Assembly (NCBI RefSeq): GCF_000735355.1
Contig: NZ_JMPI01000029.1
Coordinates: 62,001-126,000, forward strand
From: Buttiauxella agrestis ATCC 33320
GTDB taxonomy: Bacteria; Pseudomonadota; Gammaproteobacteria; Enterobacterales; Enterobacteriaceae
Direction of reading: 5' to 3'
DNA length: 64,000 nucleotides
Positions 16,753-25,208 of this stretch are shown piece after piece. The position numbers and the translations under genes are program-made. Positions within the stretch are counted from its first letter, which is position 1. Every line of letters starts with the position of its first letter. The notes under the pieces were generated by a model. It was not told the origin of the DNA. It worked only from the letters and a program-made list of their open reading frames with translations, and ran no database searches.

Positions 16753-17283
16753 TCACTCTTTTTTGCCAGGCATCATGCGCAGCAGCGTGTTGTCTTTCCA
16801 GACGTAATGATGAAACAACGCGGCGAAAGCATGAATGCCAATCACGAAGTAGCCGATGTTGGCGAGCAGTTCGTGGTAACTTTTGATGTTGAATTCCATG
16901 TCTTCATCCGGCTCAACGGCGTGTGGCATCGGGATCCCCAACACCGACCAGTCGCTGCCTTTGAAGTACACCGTCATGAATCCCAGAATCGGTAACACGA
17001 TAAACATCAGATAGATAATCGTATGCACCAGGTGCGACATCCCGGTAATCGCGGGGTGTGGCTTGGGCGTGATGGCGGGAGCGCGATACTTAATTCGCAC
17101 CAGCAGGCGCGAAATCATCAAAATAAAGACGCTGATCCCGCAGGTTACATGGGTCGCGTTAAAAATGGGCCGATACGAACGCGGCGCAAAACCTTTCAGT
17201 TCCATGGCGCAATAAGCCCCCACTATCAATAAAAATACCAGCCAATGAAGTGTTATCTGTAACGAGGTGTATTTGCTTCGCAT
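16753..17283 (-). CDS. cybB: CybB, cytochrome b561
   Basis: From the ATG at 17283, chosen for the AGGA 8 nt upstream and the family opening MRSKYTSLQITLHW, the protein has 176 residues, the same size as E. coli CybB. It is a four-helix di-haem b membrane protein that passes electrons from superoxide to ubiquinone in E. coli. Candidate haem ligands are His in ITLHWLVF, NATHVTCG, SYHELLANIGYF and IGIHAFAALFHHYVWKDNTL. The seven extra codons upstream (to 17304) have no family support. Its stop lies two bases from the azl remnant stop. Confidence 0.93.
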   Translation of the reverse strand: MRSKYTSLQITLHWLVFLLIVGAYCAMELKGFAPRSYRPIFNATHVTCGISVFILMISRLLVRIKYRAPAITPKPHPAITGMSHLVHTIIYLMFIVLPILGFMTVYFKGSDWSVLGIPMPHAVEPDEDMEFNIKSYHELLANIGYFVIGIHAFAALFHHYVWKDNTLLRMMPGKKE

Positions 17284-17474
17284 TAAGGTGTCCTGCATAG
17301 TCACAATGATTTTTTCCAGGATAACGGCAAATACTTAGAAAATCATTAACATCAGGTGAATTACCGCAACATTTCCTCGCCAGGCCTGGGTTTGCGGCCC
17401 CTTCATTTATGGACTATCACTACAGTTGATTAAGAATTCAGCTACTTTCCATGATTAAAAGTGAGGTCCGCGTC

Positions 17475-18476
17475 ATGAAAAAGATCGGTATCAATGGCTT
17501 TGGTCGTATAGGTCGCCTGGTGTTACGCCGTGTTCTTGAAACCAAAAGTGAAGTTGAAATTGTTGCTATCAACGATCTCACCTCGCCTGAAGTGCTGGCT
17601 TATTTGTTAAAACACGACTCCAGTTACCGCAATTTCAACGGCTCGGTGGATTACACCGACGATGCGTTAATTGTGAACGGCAAAAAAATTGCGGTGTATG
17701 CCGAGAAAGACGCCAAAAACATTCCCTGGGGAAAAGTCGGCGTTGAGATAGTCATCGAATGCACCGGTTTCTATACCTCCGAGGAAAAAGCCAGCGCACA
17801 TCTGGATGCCGGAGCGAAGAAAGTGCTGATCTCCGCCCCTGCTGGCAACATGAAAACCATCGTCTTTAACGTCAACTGCAACACGATTACCCCGGAAGAT
17901 AAAATTCTTTCCGTCGCTTCCTGCACCACCAATTGCCTCGCGCCAATGGCAAAAGCGCTGCACGACAACTTTGGGATTAAGGTCGGCACCATGACCACTA
18001 TCCATGCTTACACCGGCACGCAATCGCTGGTAGATGGCCCGCGAGGCAAAGATCTGCGCGCTTCGCGTGCGGCAGCGCAAAATATCATTCCGCATACAAC
18101 CGGCGCGGCAAAAGCCATTGGTCTGGTGATCCCTGAACTTCAGGGCAAACTCAAAGGCCACGCGCAACGTGTGCCAACGCTGACCGGTTCGGTCACTGAA
18201 TTAGTGTCGATTCTTGATAAGAAGGTAACGGTCGAGGAGATTAATGCGGCGCTGAAAAAAGCGACCGACGGCAACGAATCGTTTGGCTACACCGACGAGG
18301 AAATTGTGTCGTCCGATATTGTCGGCACGAATTTTGGTTCGGTGTTTGATGCCACGCAGACGGAAGTGACTGAAGTGGGTGATTTGCAACTGGTTAAAAC
18401 CGTGGCCTGGTACGATAACGAGTACGGTTTCGTCACGCAGTTGGTGCGGGTACTGGATGCGGTCGCGCAGGAATAG
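17475..18476 (+). CDS. gapC: GapC, type I glyceraldehyde-3-phosphate dehydrogenase (intact)
   Basis: The 333-residue protein from the ATG at 17475 (GAGG upstream) has [13 protein letters not shown] (NAD site), the catalytic [15 protein letters not shown] with the active cysteine near residue 150, the active-site His in TIHAYTGTQ, and AWYDNEYGF at the C terminus. It converts glyceraldehyde-3-phosphate to 1,3-bisphosphoglycerate. In E. coli the gene beside cybB is gapC, which is broken in K-12; here it is full length. It is a second GAPDH to the housekeeping GapA, which I expect elsewhere in the genome. Confidence 0.9.
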   Translation: MKKIGINGFGRIGRLVLRRVLETKSEVEIVAINDLTSPEVLAYLLKHDSSYRNFNGSVDYTDDALIVNGKKIAVYAEKDAKNIPWGKVGVEIVIECTGFYTSEEKASAHLDAGAKKVLISAPAGNMKTIVFNVNCNTITPEDKILSVASCTTNCLAPMAKALHDNFGIKVGTMTTIHAYTGTQSLVDGPRGKDLRASRAAAQNIIPHTTGAAKAIGLVIPELQGKLKGHAQRVPTLTGSVTELVSILDKKVTVEEINAALKKATDGNESFGYTDEEIVSSDIVGTNFGSVFDATQTEVTEVGDLQLVKTVAWYDNEYGFVTQLVRVLDAVAQE

Positions 18477-18482
18477 AATTAA

Positions 18483-18513
18483 CCGCTCCCTGCCCTAATG
18501 TTGCAGGGAGCGG
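18483..18513. terminator. Bidirectional hairpin between gapC and dbpA
   Basis: CCGCTCCCTGC (18483-18493) pairs perfectly with GCAGGGAGCGG (18503-18513) around a 9-nt loop. It lies between two convergent genes, 6 bases after the gapC stop and 10 before the dbpA stop. Confidence 0.85.
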
Positions 18514-18523
18514 TGTTAAAAAC

Positions 18524-19897
18524 TTACTTCAGCAAACGCACTTTAACCGATTTGCCTTTAATTTTACCGCTCTGCAATTGCTTCCACGCATGACGCGCTA
18601 CAGACTCACGGATCGCGACATAAACGTGCATCGGGTGGACATCAATTTTGCCGATATCTGCGCCATCCAGCCCCAAATCACCGGTCAACGCACCGAGAAT
18701 ATCACCCGGACGCATTTTCGCTTTTTTGCCGCCGTCGATGCACAACGTCGCCATAGTCGCTTCCAGCGGTTTGATGCTTCCGGCCGTAGGCGCGGGCTGC
18801 CAGCTCAAAGACAAGTTCAACATCTCAGCTAACACGCTGGCACGCTGGGCTTCTTCCGGCGCACATAGGCTAATTGCCAGGCCACTTTCGCCAGCACGAG
18901 CGGTACGACCAATGCGGTGAACGTGAACTTCCGGGTCCCAGGAGAGTTCGTAGTTAATCACCATTTCCAGTGCTTTGATGTCCAGGCCACGCGCTGCAAC
19001 ATCCGTTGCGACCAGCACGCGGCTACTGCCGTTGGCAAAACGCACCAGCGTTTGATCGCGATCGCGCTGTTCCATGTCGCCATGCAGCGCCAGCACGCTT
19101 TGGTTACTTTCGGTTAGCGCATCACAAACGGCCTGGCAATCTTTCTTGGTGTTACAGAAGACGACGCAAGACGCAGGTTGATGCTTGCTGAGAAGTTTCT
19201 GCAACAGGCTAATTTTGCCACTGCGGGAGATTTCATAGAACTGCTGCTCTACAGAAGGCAATTCATCTACGGAATCAATTTCGATGGTTTCTGGCGAACG
19301 CTGCACGCGGGAGCTGATTGATGCAATAGCCGTCGGCCAGGTAGCAGAGAAAAGCAGGGTCTGGCGATCTTGCGGCGCATGGCTAATCACTTCGTCAATG
19401 GCGTCAGCAAATCCCATATCCAGCATGCGGTCTGCTTCGTCCAGCACCAGCGTTTGCAAGGCATCGAGCTTGACGGTCTCTTTTTTCAGGTGATCCAGCA
19501 AACGGCCTGGCGTTGCGACAATCACATGCGGAGCATGTTGCAGCGAATCGCGCTGAGCGCCAAACGGCTGACCGCCACAAAGCGTGAGCACTTTAATATT
19601 CGGCATATAGCGCGCAAGGCGGCGTAATTCTTTTGCCACCTGATCAGCCAGCTCACGAGTCGGGCACAATACCAGCGACTGAGTAATAAACTGACTCGCG
19701 TCAATGTGTTGCAGTAAACCCAGACCAAATGCAGCGGTTTTACCACTGCCGGTTTTCGCCTGTGCGCGGACATCTTTCCCAGCCAGAATCGCGGGTAATG
19801 CAGCCGCCTGAACAGGCGTCATGGTGTGATAACCAAGTTCGGTGAGGTTGGCGAGTTGTTCTGCAGGCAGAACGTTTAGGGTAGAAAAAGATGTCAC
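18524..19897 (-). CDS. dbpA: DbpA, DEAD-box RNA helicase for 23S rRNA
   Basis: This 457-residue helicase carries all core motifs: Q-motif MTPVQAAALPAIL, Walker A AKTGSGKTAAFGL, PTRELA, LVLDEADRMLDMGF, LFSATWP, VATDVAARGLD and HRIGRTARAG. The C-terminal region of about 75 residues (MRPGDILGALTGDLGLDGAD onward, ending VKVRLLK) is the RNA-binding domain that directs DbpA to hairpin 92 of 23S rRNA during large-subunit assembly. Length equals E. coli DbpA. Confidence 0.96.
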   Translation of the reverse strand: MTSFSTLNVLPAEQLANLTELGYHTMTPVQAAALPAILAGKDVRAQAKTGSGKTAAFGLGLLQHIDASQFITQSLVLCPTRELADQVAKELRRLARYMPNIKVLTLCGGQPFGAQRDSLQHAPHVIVATPGRLLDHLKKETVKLDALQTLVLDEADRMLDMGFADAIDEVISHAPQDRQTLLFSATWPTAIASISSRVQRSPETIEIDSVDELPSVEQQFYEISRSGKISLLQKLLSKHQPASCVVFCNTKKDCQAVCDALTESNQSVLALHGDMEQRDRDQTLVRFANGSSRVLVATDVAARGLDIKALEMVINYELSWDPEVHVHRIGRTARAGESGLAISLCAPEEAQRASVLAEMLNLSLSWQPAPTAGSIKPLEATMATLCIDGGKKAKMRPGDILGALTGDLGLDGADIGKIDVHPMHVYVAIRESVARHAWKQLQSGKIKGKSVKVRLLK

Positions 19898-20227
19898 AGT
19901 TATACTCTCAATTAATGGGCTGTCAGACAGCGTCTGGCGCGCATATTAGCAGATTCGTCGCTGTAACGCGGCAGTTTCCAGCAAATTAGCACTGCCATTT
20001 CAAGCCGCACGCTGCGATAAGATCTGATTTGCCCTGGTTGTCATTACTCCAGTATTAAATCTTTCAATTGATCGATAAAGGTTAATCCAAATCGTCTAAT
20101 TTGATGCGATATAAACAAACCCAAAACAATGCTGAGATAATTCTCATACGAATAACTGGTCGGATTTCTTATTAATAATTACAATGCGATTCTGCGCGCG
20201 GTTACTACAAATAAAAAAGGGATTGTT
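19898..20227. other. Divergent intergenic region, dbpA / Bor-like lipoprotein
   Basis: This 330-base stretch holds no credible gene. The left part is the dbpA leader; the right part becomes AT-rich towards the Bor-like gene and contains GATAATTCTCAT (20132-20143), weakly reminiscent of a Fur half-site pair. No clear operator can be assigned. Confidence 0.45.
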
Positions 20228-20518
20228 ATGAAAAAGTTAATGATAGCAGCTGTTGCTTCTCTGGTTTTATCTGGCTGCGCGCAGCAAACATTCACTATTA
20301 ATAAAGAAATTGCTGAGAAACCACAGCAAACCACGACACATCACTTCTTTGTAAGCGGTATTGGCCAAACCAAAACTGTTGATGCGGCGGCGGTATGTGG
20401 CGGTGCGGATAAAGTTGTGCGTACAGAAGTTCAGCAGACGTTTGCTGACGGTTTCCTCGGCTTTATCACGTTTGGTATTTATACCCCACGTGATGCACGC
20501 GTTTATTGCTCTAAGTAA
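20228..20518 (+). CDS. Bor/Iss-family lipoprotein
   Basis: This 96-residue lipoprotein precursor has the lipobox LVLSGCAQQ with Cys17 as lipidation site. The body is very close to lambda Bor and plasmid Iss: TTTHHFFVSGIGQTKTVDAA, the cysteines in VCGGADKV and VYCSK, and FLGFITFGIYTPRDARVYC. Bor and Iss are outer-membrane lipoproteins linked to survival in serum. They are usually carried by prophages or plasmids, but no phage gene lies nearby, so it is an orphan here. The region upstream is AT-rich, and a terminator hairpin follows directly. Confidence 0.9.
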   Translation: MKKLMIAAVASLVLSGCAQQTFTINKEIAEKPQQTTTHHFFVSGIGQTKTVDAAAVCGGADKVVRTEVQQTFADGFLGFITFGIYTPRDARVYCSK

Positions 20519-20525
20519 GTTAAAT

Positions 20526-20557
20526 AGCCAGTGTTATGCACTGGCTTTAAATATTTT
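20526..20557 (+). terminator. Terminator of the Bor-like gene
   Basis: AGCCAGTG (20526-20533) pairs with CACTGGCT (20539-20546) around a 5-nt loop and is followed by a T/A-rich tail. Confidence 0.8.
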
Positions 20558-20755
20558 AATTTACTAAATTCTTACTCAAGTTAAACCCTCCCCGAATTAA
20601 TACCCGCCTGCGAATATATCCCTCCTCGGTTTTGAGTTCCACGAACCTTCAATTTCATTAGATAAATCATCTAAACAATATGAATTGCGCAAATTTAAAT
20701 TCTATGGCGATTCATGTTACCCTCCTGTTACCTACATTAGATGACAAGGTGTCTC

Positions 20756-21124
20756 ATGAAATTTGTTCTTTTATTAAGCCTTTTAGGCCTCGTTCATTCT
20801 TCTGTATTTGCCGCCACAGCAACCCGACTATCATGCTCAATGCGTGAAAATATGGTGATTTCGCGTTTTGCTTACAGTCTCACGACGATGAAATGGGACG
20901 AACACTTTCAGGTTGCCTCCGGAGTCAGACAGAACAAAACCCAGAATGATGTCCCTTTCCGCGTCACACGGTTTCAAAATGGAGATGACCTGGTGTTCTT
21001 CCCGGGGAAACAGACCTACTTCATGTTTTATTCCGGCAATCCTGAGCCAGATCGTTGCGTCGTGCTGAGCACAAGTACCTATGAGATTACGCAGTTGCCG
21101 CGCTATGAAAAACCAGATGCATAA
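20756..21124 (+). CDS. Small secreted protein of unknown function
   Basis: The start at 20756 is preceded by AAGGTG and gives a 122-residue protein with a clear signal peptide (MKFVLLLSLLGLVHSSVFA, cleavage near residue 19). The mature part has two cysteines (LSCSMRE and DRCVVL) that could form a disulfide, plus beta-rich segments (DDLVFFPGKQTYFMFYSG). I do not recognise a family. The longer frame to 20741 adds five residues that spoil the signal peptide start. It stands alone between the Bor-like gene and a tRNA-like element. Confidence 0.6.
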   Translation: MKFVLLLSLLGLVHSSVFAATATRLSCSMRENMVISRFAYSLTTMKWDEHFQVASGVRQNKTQNDVPFRVTRFQNGDDLVFFPGKQTYFMFYSGNPEPDRCVVLSTSTYEITQLPRYEKPDA

Positions 21125-21169
21125 CGGGATTGTGTGAAGCAAAGAGTGTCGCTAAAAGTGATTTTGTTT

Positions 21170-21243
21170 TGGTCCGCCACCGGAGCCTCGAACCCCGTAC
21201 TACAACACTGAGGTTGCCGCTCTTCCCGATGAGCTAGTGGCGG
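21170..21243 (-). tRNA. tRNA-like element with encoded CCA and six-base anticodon loop (possible pseudo-tRNA)
   Basis: Read on the minus strand the 74 nt fold as a cloverleaf. The acceptor stem CCGCCAC/GTGGCGG is perfect (7 bp), followed by discriminator A and CCA. The D stem is GCTC/GAGC with loop ATCGGGAA containing the GG pair. The T stem CGGGG/CTCCG has loop TTCGAGG. The anticodon stem GCAAC/GTTGT (one G-T pair) encloses only six bases, CTCAGT, and the variable region is AGTA. A functional elongator tRNA has a seven-base loop, so no anticodon can be assigned with confidence. It lies 270 bp upstream of ttcA on the opposite strand. Confidence 0.6.
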
Positions 21244-21512
21244 TTTTTAACGCATGCCTGACCCTTCATTTCATAATCACATGAAGATTATATAGATTGG
21301 CCGGCGGCGCATAATACATAAGTGAAATTATCCATGCAATAAATATGGTTTTAATAGGGCAAACTTATTTTAATCTCTTTAAAACCACGCCATTGAGAAA
21401 CGCTTTTTACTTCATTTCGTGCTGACTTTCGTCGCCGCAATCCGTACCATACACGCCATGTAGCATGGCTATGCCCCTGCGGTGCCCCTTTTCGAGTTAG
21501 AGCGTCAACTAA

Positions 21513-22448
21513 ATGCAAGATAAACAAGAAGTTACTAAAAAAGAACAATACAACCTGAACAAATTACAGAAACGTCTGCGTCGTAACGTGGGCGAAGCTA
21601 TCGCTGATTACAACATGATTGTAGAAGGCGATCGCATTATGGTTTGCCTGTCCGGTGGCAAAGACAGCTACACCATGCTGGAAATTCTGCGTAATTTGCA
21701 GCAGAGCGCGCCGATCAATTTCAGCCTGGTGGCAGTTAACCTCGACCAGAAGCAACCCGGTTTCCCTGAGCACATTCTGCCTGCGTACCTGGAAAGCATT
21801 GGTGTTGAGTACAAAATTGTCGAAGAAAACACTTACGGCATCGTAAAAGACAAGATTCCAGAAGGGAAAACCACCTGTTCGCTCTGCTCTCGTTTGCGCC
21901 GTGGCATTCTCTATCGCACCGCAACCGAGTTAGGGGCAACGAAAATTGCCCTTGGCCACCATCGCGATGACATTCTTCAGACGATGTTCCTGAATATGTT
22001 CTACGGCGGCAAAATGAAAGGCATGCCACCAAAACTGATGAGCGATGACGGCAAGCACATTGTGATTCGCCCGCTGGCCTACTGCCGCGAGAAAGACATT
22101 GAGCGTTTCGCCATCGCGCGTGAATACCCGATTATTCCGTGCAACCTGTGTGGTTCGCAGCCAAACCTCCAGCGCCAGGTGATTGGCGAGATGCTGCGCG
22201 ACTGGGATAAACGTTATCCTGGCCGTATCGAAACCATGTTCAGCGCGATGCAAAATGTGGTGCCTTCGCATATGTGCGATACCACGCTGTTTGATTTCAA
22301 AGGCCTGAAGCACGGTGCGGAAGTTGTAGACGGTGGCGATTTAGCGTTCGACCGCGAAGAGTTGCCTATGCAGCCTGTTGGCTGGCAGCCAGAAGACGAA
22401 GACAGTGATTCCCCTGTGCAACGCCTCGATATCCTCGAAATAAAATAG
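21513..22448 (+). CDS. ttcA: TtcA, tRNA 2-thiocytidine(32) synthetase
   Basis: The 311-residue protein has the PP-loop [12 protein letters not shown] that activates tRNA with ATP. Two CxxC pairs ([12 protein letters not shown] and IPCNLCGSQ) bind the Fe-S cluster used to place sulfur on cytidine 32 of several tRNAs. Length and sequence agree with E. coli TtcA. In E. coli ttcA is the integration site of the Rac prophage; here the gene is intact with no prophage. The start ATG at 21513 fits the family opening ([20 protein letters not shown]). A hairpin with a GCAA tetraloop follows the stop. Confidence 0.96.
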   Translation: MQDKQEVTKKEQYNLNKLQKRLRRNVGEAIADYNMIVEGDRIMVCLSGGKDSYTMLEILRNLQQSAPINFSLVAVNLDQKQPGFPEHILPAYLESIGVEYKIVEENTYGIVKDKIPEGKTTCSLCSRLRRGILYRTATELGATKIALGHHRDDILQTMFLNMFYGGKMKGMPPKLMSDDGKHIVIRPLAYCREKDIERFAIAREYPIIPCNLCGSQPNLQRQVIGEMLRDWDKRYPGRIETMFSAMQNVVPSHMCDTTLFDFKGLKHGAEVVDGGDLAFDREELPMQPVGWQPEDEDSDSPVQRLDILEIK

Positions 22449-22457
22449 TCACATCAT

Positions 22458-22479
22458 CCCTCTCCGGCAACGGAGAGGG
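22458..22479. terminator. Hairpin between ttcA and the proline-rich mini-gene
   Basis: CCCTCTCCG (22458-22466) pairs perfectly with CGGAGAGGG (22471-22479) around the tetraloop GCAA. It lies between the convergent ttcA and small-protein stops. There is no T-run, so it may act as a 3'-end stabiliser. A similar CCCTCTCC/GGAGAGGG hairpin occurs at 48232. Confidence 0.65.
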
Positions 22480-22485
22480 AAACCT

Positions 22486-22638
22486 TCACATGTGCGGCGG
22501 CGGGTCGATAATCGGTTTTGGATCGGGATCAAGCGGCGGGTCGGGTATCGGCTGCGGCCTGGGAATTGGATCGGGCACAGGCGTGGGTTCGCTCGGGAAT
22601 GTCGGGTCGCTCATGAATAAGCTTCGATAAAAAGTCAT
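22486..22638 (-). CDS. Proline-rich 50-residue protein of unknown function
   Basis: The minus strand from the ATG at 22638 encodes 50 residues: MTFYRSLFMSDPTFPSEPTP followed by repeated P-x-P-D-P-type units (PVPDPIP, QPIPDPPLDPDP, IIDPPP) to a stop at 22486. The start is supported by a strong ribosome site, GGAGG, 7 nt upstream. About one third of the residues are proline, many paired with aspartate, so the chain should be extended and acidic. I recall similar short proline-rich proteins in other enterobacteria but know no function. It begins 54 bp downstream of the fnrS terminator on the same strand. Confidence 0.6.
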   Translation of the reverse strand: MTFYRSLFMSDPTFPSEPTPVPDPIPRPQPIPDPPLDPDPKPIIDPPPHM

Positions 22639-22691
22639 TATGGCCTCCAGTTTTGTTCCTTCCCTTTAAGCATAGACAACAAATCGCAGAC

Positions 22692-22810
22692 AAAAAAAAG
22701 CCGACTAATAGTCGGCTCGTACGAATCAATTGTGCTATGCAGTAATTCTAAAAAAGGAAGTAAGACAATATGGAGCGCAACGCCCATCGCTTGACGTTGC
22801 ATTCACCTGC
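22692..22810 (-). ncRNA. fnrS: FnrS, anaerobically induced small RNA
   Basis: The minus-strand sequence, starting GCAGGTGAATGCAACGTCAA at 22810 and ending in the hairpin GCCGAC-TATTA-GTCGGC plus a T8 run at 22692, matches E. coli FnrS almost base for base in the 5' region, the GGGCGTTGCGCTCCATATTG seed region and the CTTACTTCC single-stranded region. FnrS is an Hfq-dependent RNA made without oxygen that represses mRNAs of aerobic functions such as sodB, maeA and gpmA. An FNR site lies upstream. The E. coli neighbours zntB and dbpA are both in this window; zntB is adjacent here. Confidence 0.95.
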
Positions 22811-22845
22811 GAGAGAGATAGTGCCTTGAACCGTCGTTCCAGTTA

Positions 22846-22859
22846 TTGACCTGGCTCAA
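22846..22859. promoter_or_regulatory. FNR site of the fnrS promoter
   Basis: TTGACCTGGCTCAA matches the FNR half-sites TTGA-N6-TCAA exactly. Its centre is about 42 bp upstream of the predicted fnrS start, the class II activator position. Confidence 0.85.
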
Positions 22860-22905
22860 TTATCGCAGTCTTTTTTAGTAAGCGCTTTGTTAAAAATGTT
22901 AAATT

Positions 22906-23889
22906 TTACAGCCATTTACTGCGATGTAACCACCAGGCAACACCACCAATAAGAACCACCAACATGATGCAAAACAGGCTAAAACCAAAATGCCAGCCGC
23001 CGCCTGGAATGCCGCCTAAATTCACACCAAATAGCCCCGTCAAAAACGTGCTTGGCAAGAAAACCATCGCCATTAATGACATGGTATAGGTGCGACGCCC
23101 CATCGCTTCCTGCATCACCTGGGCGATTTCATCTGCCATCACAGCAGTACGCGCAATACAGGCGTCGATTTCATCAAGCCCGCGCCCTAACCTGTCGGAA
23201 ATATCCTGCATCCGACGACGGTGATCATCGGTCATCCACGGCAGTCGCTCACTCGAAAGACGTGCATAGACATCCCGCTGCGGCGCCATATAACGGCGCA
23301 TCACAATCAGCTGTTTACGCAGTAAAGCCAGAAAACCTCGGGGAGGGATTTGTTGATCGAGCAAGTTATCTTCGAGATCAATAATTTTGTCATGCAACTG
23401 TTCAATAAACTCGCTGGCATGGTCAGTCAGCGCGTCGCAAACATCCACCAGCCAACCGCCCGTATCGGCCGGACCTGCGCCCTCTTTGAGGTCATTCACC
23501 ACGTCATCGAGCGCCAGTACCCGGCGCTGACGCGTTGAGACAATAAGCCGTTCGTCGATGTATAACCGCATTGCGACGAGTTGGTCTGGGCGTTCATCGG
23601 TACTACCGTTGATGCAGCGCAACGTGATGAGCGTCCCTTCGCCAATGCGCGTCACACGCGGGCGCAAACTTTCGCCGGCCAGCGCATCGCGGGCATAATT
23701 GGGCAGTAAAGGTGTGGTCGCCAGCCAGTTTGCGCTATCGGAATGGGTATAATTTAAATGCAGCCAACCAGGATGTGCAGCATCGATAGTGTCATTATCT
23801 TCGATGGTTTTGACGCCGCCATTGCCATCGAGTTGCCAGGCTAATACGGCGTCCGGCACTTTTAAATCGTGCCCTTTAATGGTTTCCAA
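22906..23889 (-). CDS. zntB: ZntB, zinc transporter of the CorA family
   Basis: The 327-residue protein has a large cytoplasmic domain followed by two C-terminal membrane helices. The first helix ends in [12 protein letters not shown], containing the G-x-N selectivity motif of the CorA superfamily, and the second is [17 protein letters not shown]. ZntB moves zinc; recent work favours proton-coupled uptake, earlier work export. The start MESIKG-type opening ([20 protein letters not shown]) and length match E. coli ZntB. Confidence 0.94.
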   Translation of the reverse strand: METIKGHDLKVPDAVLAWQLDGNGGVKTIEDNDTIDAAHPGWLHLNYTHSDSANWLATTPLLPNYARDALAGESLRPRVTRIGEGTLITLRCINGSTDERPDQLVAMRLYIDERLIVSTRQRRVLALDDVVNDLKEGAGPADTGGWLVDVCDALTDHASEFIEQLHDKIIDLEDNLLDQQIPPRGFLALLRKQLIVMRRYMAPQRDVYARLSSERLPWMTDDHRRRMQDISDRLGRGLDEIDACIARTAVMADEIAQVMQEAMGRRTYTMSLMAMVFLPSTFLTGLFGVNLGGIPGGGWHFGFSLFCIMLVVLIGGVAWWLHRSKWL

Positions 23890-24055
23890 AGCATTTCTCC
23901 ACGTATTGCCACATTTCTGTTGTCAGTCTAGCCGTCTTCTTTTGTTATGTAACTCGGAAAAATAGGCAAACTTCCTGAATTTGCTCAATAAAAAATGTTA
24001 CATTTCTGTTGTTTTTCAGATACAGCAATGCCACCAGGGCATACGGAGATGATGT

Positions 24056-25201
24056 TTGCTAGACGTACGCAGAACTTACACCAATTTAGATTTTCGCCTA
24101 AAGGTCATGCGGCAACGCGCAATCACAATCAGTGGTGTCTGGTTTTTGTGGATTAACTTATTGTTCTGCTTATTTATTTTAGGCCGACACTACTTTTCGC
24201 CGATAAAACAAATCGCCAGCATCACCCAATCATATCCCGTGCTAGAACTGCTTATGGGGTTGATACTCGCCATCTCGTCTTCGGTGATTTTCCTTTTGCG
24301 AATGGCCCCCGATCAACACGCCGAGTGGCTGAGTAAGTGCCTGCACGGGGCATTACTGGGCATCAGCGCTCTTTGGGTGTGTTGTTTTTACATCTTCATT
24401 GCCAGCGGCGATTCGCGGATTGTGTTCCCCTTCGCTGCGTTGCTGATTTTCACCGCGCTGATTTCACTCTATTTTGATACCCGCGTTTTACTGAGTTTCA
24501 CCCTGCCCATTTGGGTGGTGATTCTGATTTGTAATTTTGTTTATCCTTCCGACCTCACGGTGCTTAATGCGCTGTTGTATATCCTGCTGGCTGGCTTGTT
24601 TGAGTCGGGCCGCCGGATTTTGTGCGGTTGGTTTATTCTGGCCGTCCGCCGTGAGCATGAAAACAGAGATTTGATAACACAGTTACAAACGCTGGCTAAC
24701 CGCGATCCGTTAACCGGGATTGCCAATCGACGGGTGTTCCATCTGTTGCTGGATAAAGCGCTGCAACGTGAGGAACAATGCAACTCGCCGCTGTCAGTGA
24801 TTATGTTAGACGTCGATCACTTCAAAAAATATAACGACCATTACGGTCATCAGGCCGGTGATGAATGCCTGATAAAAGTCGCTAAATGCCTTGAAGATGC
24901 AGTTCGTTCGACACAAGATGTTGCGGCGCGGTTTGGAGGCGAGGAGTTTATTGTGCTGCTTCCTGATACCCCTGCGCAGCAGGCGATTGAGGTGGCAGAA
25001 CGCATCCAACAGAACTTAAAAGCACTGGCGATTCCCCATGCCGGGTCGCTTGTATTACCCTACGTCACAATGAGTCTCGGTATCGCGATTTGGGAGCCGG
25101 GCATGTCTGCTACGCGACTGATTGCGCAAGCTGATGCGGCGCTGTATCAGGCCAAAGAACAAGGCCGGAACCAGTGGCAACTTTTCCATACTGAAGAATG
25201 A
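24056..25201 (+). CDS. Membrane-bound diguanylate cyclase (6-TM sensor plus GGDEF)
   Basis: The first in-frame start is TTG at 24056, with GGAG 7 nt upstream; the ATGs at 24049 and 24052 are out of frame, and a later in-frame ATG exists at 24107. The 381 residues comprise about six membrane helices (residues 22-205) and a GGDEF domain (about 215-378) with RDPLTGIANRR, LDVDHFKKYNDHYGHQAGD and an intact RFGGEEF active site. The inhibitory I-site RxxD is not conserved (STQD at the expected place). It makes c-di-GMP. E. coli has the PAS-type DgcM beside zntB; this protein has no PAS domain and is not its orthologue by architecture. Confidence 0.85.
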   Translation: MLDVRRTYTNLDFRLKVMRQRAITISGVWFLWINLLFCLFILGRHYFSPIKQIASITQSYPVLELLMGLILAISSSVIFLLRMAPDQHAEWLSKCLHGALLGISALWVCCFYIFIASGDSRIVFPFAALLIFTALISLYFDTRVLLSFTLPIWVVILICNFVYPSDLTVLNALLYILLAGLFESGRRILCGWFILAVRREHENRDLITQLQTLANRDPLTGIANRRVFHLLLDKALQREEQCNSPLSVIMLDVDHFKKYNDHYGHQAGDECLIKVAKCLEDAVRSTQDVAARFGGEEFIVLLPDTPAQQAIEVAERIQQNLKALAIPHAGSLVLPYVTMSLGIAIWEPGMSATRLIAQADAALYQAKEQGRNQWQLFHTEE

Positions 25202-25208
25202 GAAGAAA

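Noticed and set aside
20130-20150. Fur box upstream of the Bor-like gene
   Set aside because: Only a partial match to GATAATGATAATCATTATC; too weak to call.
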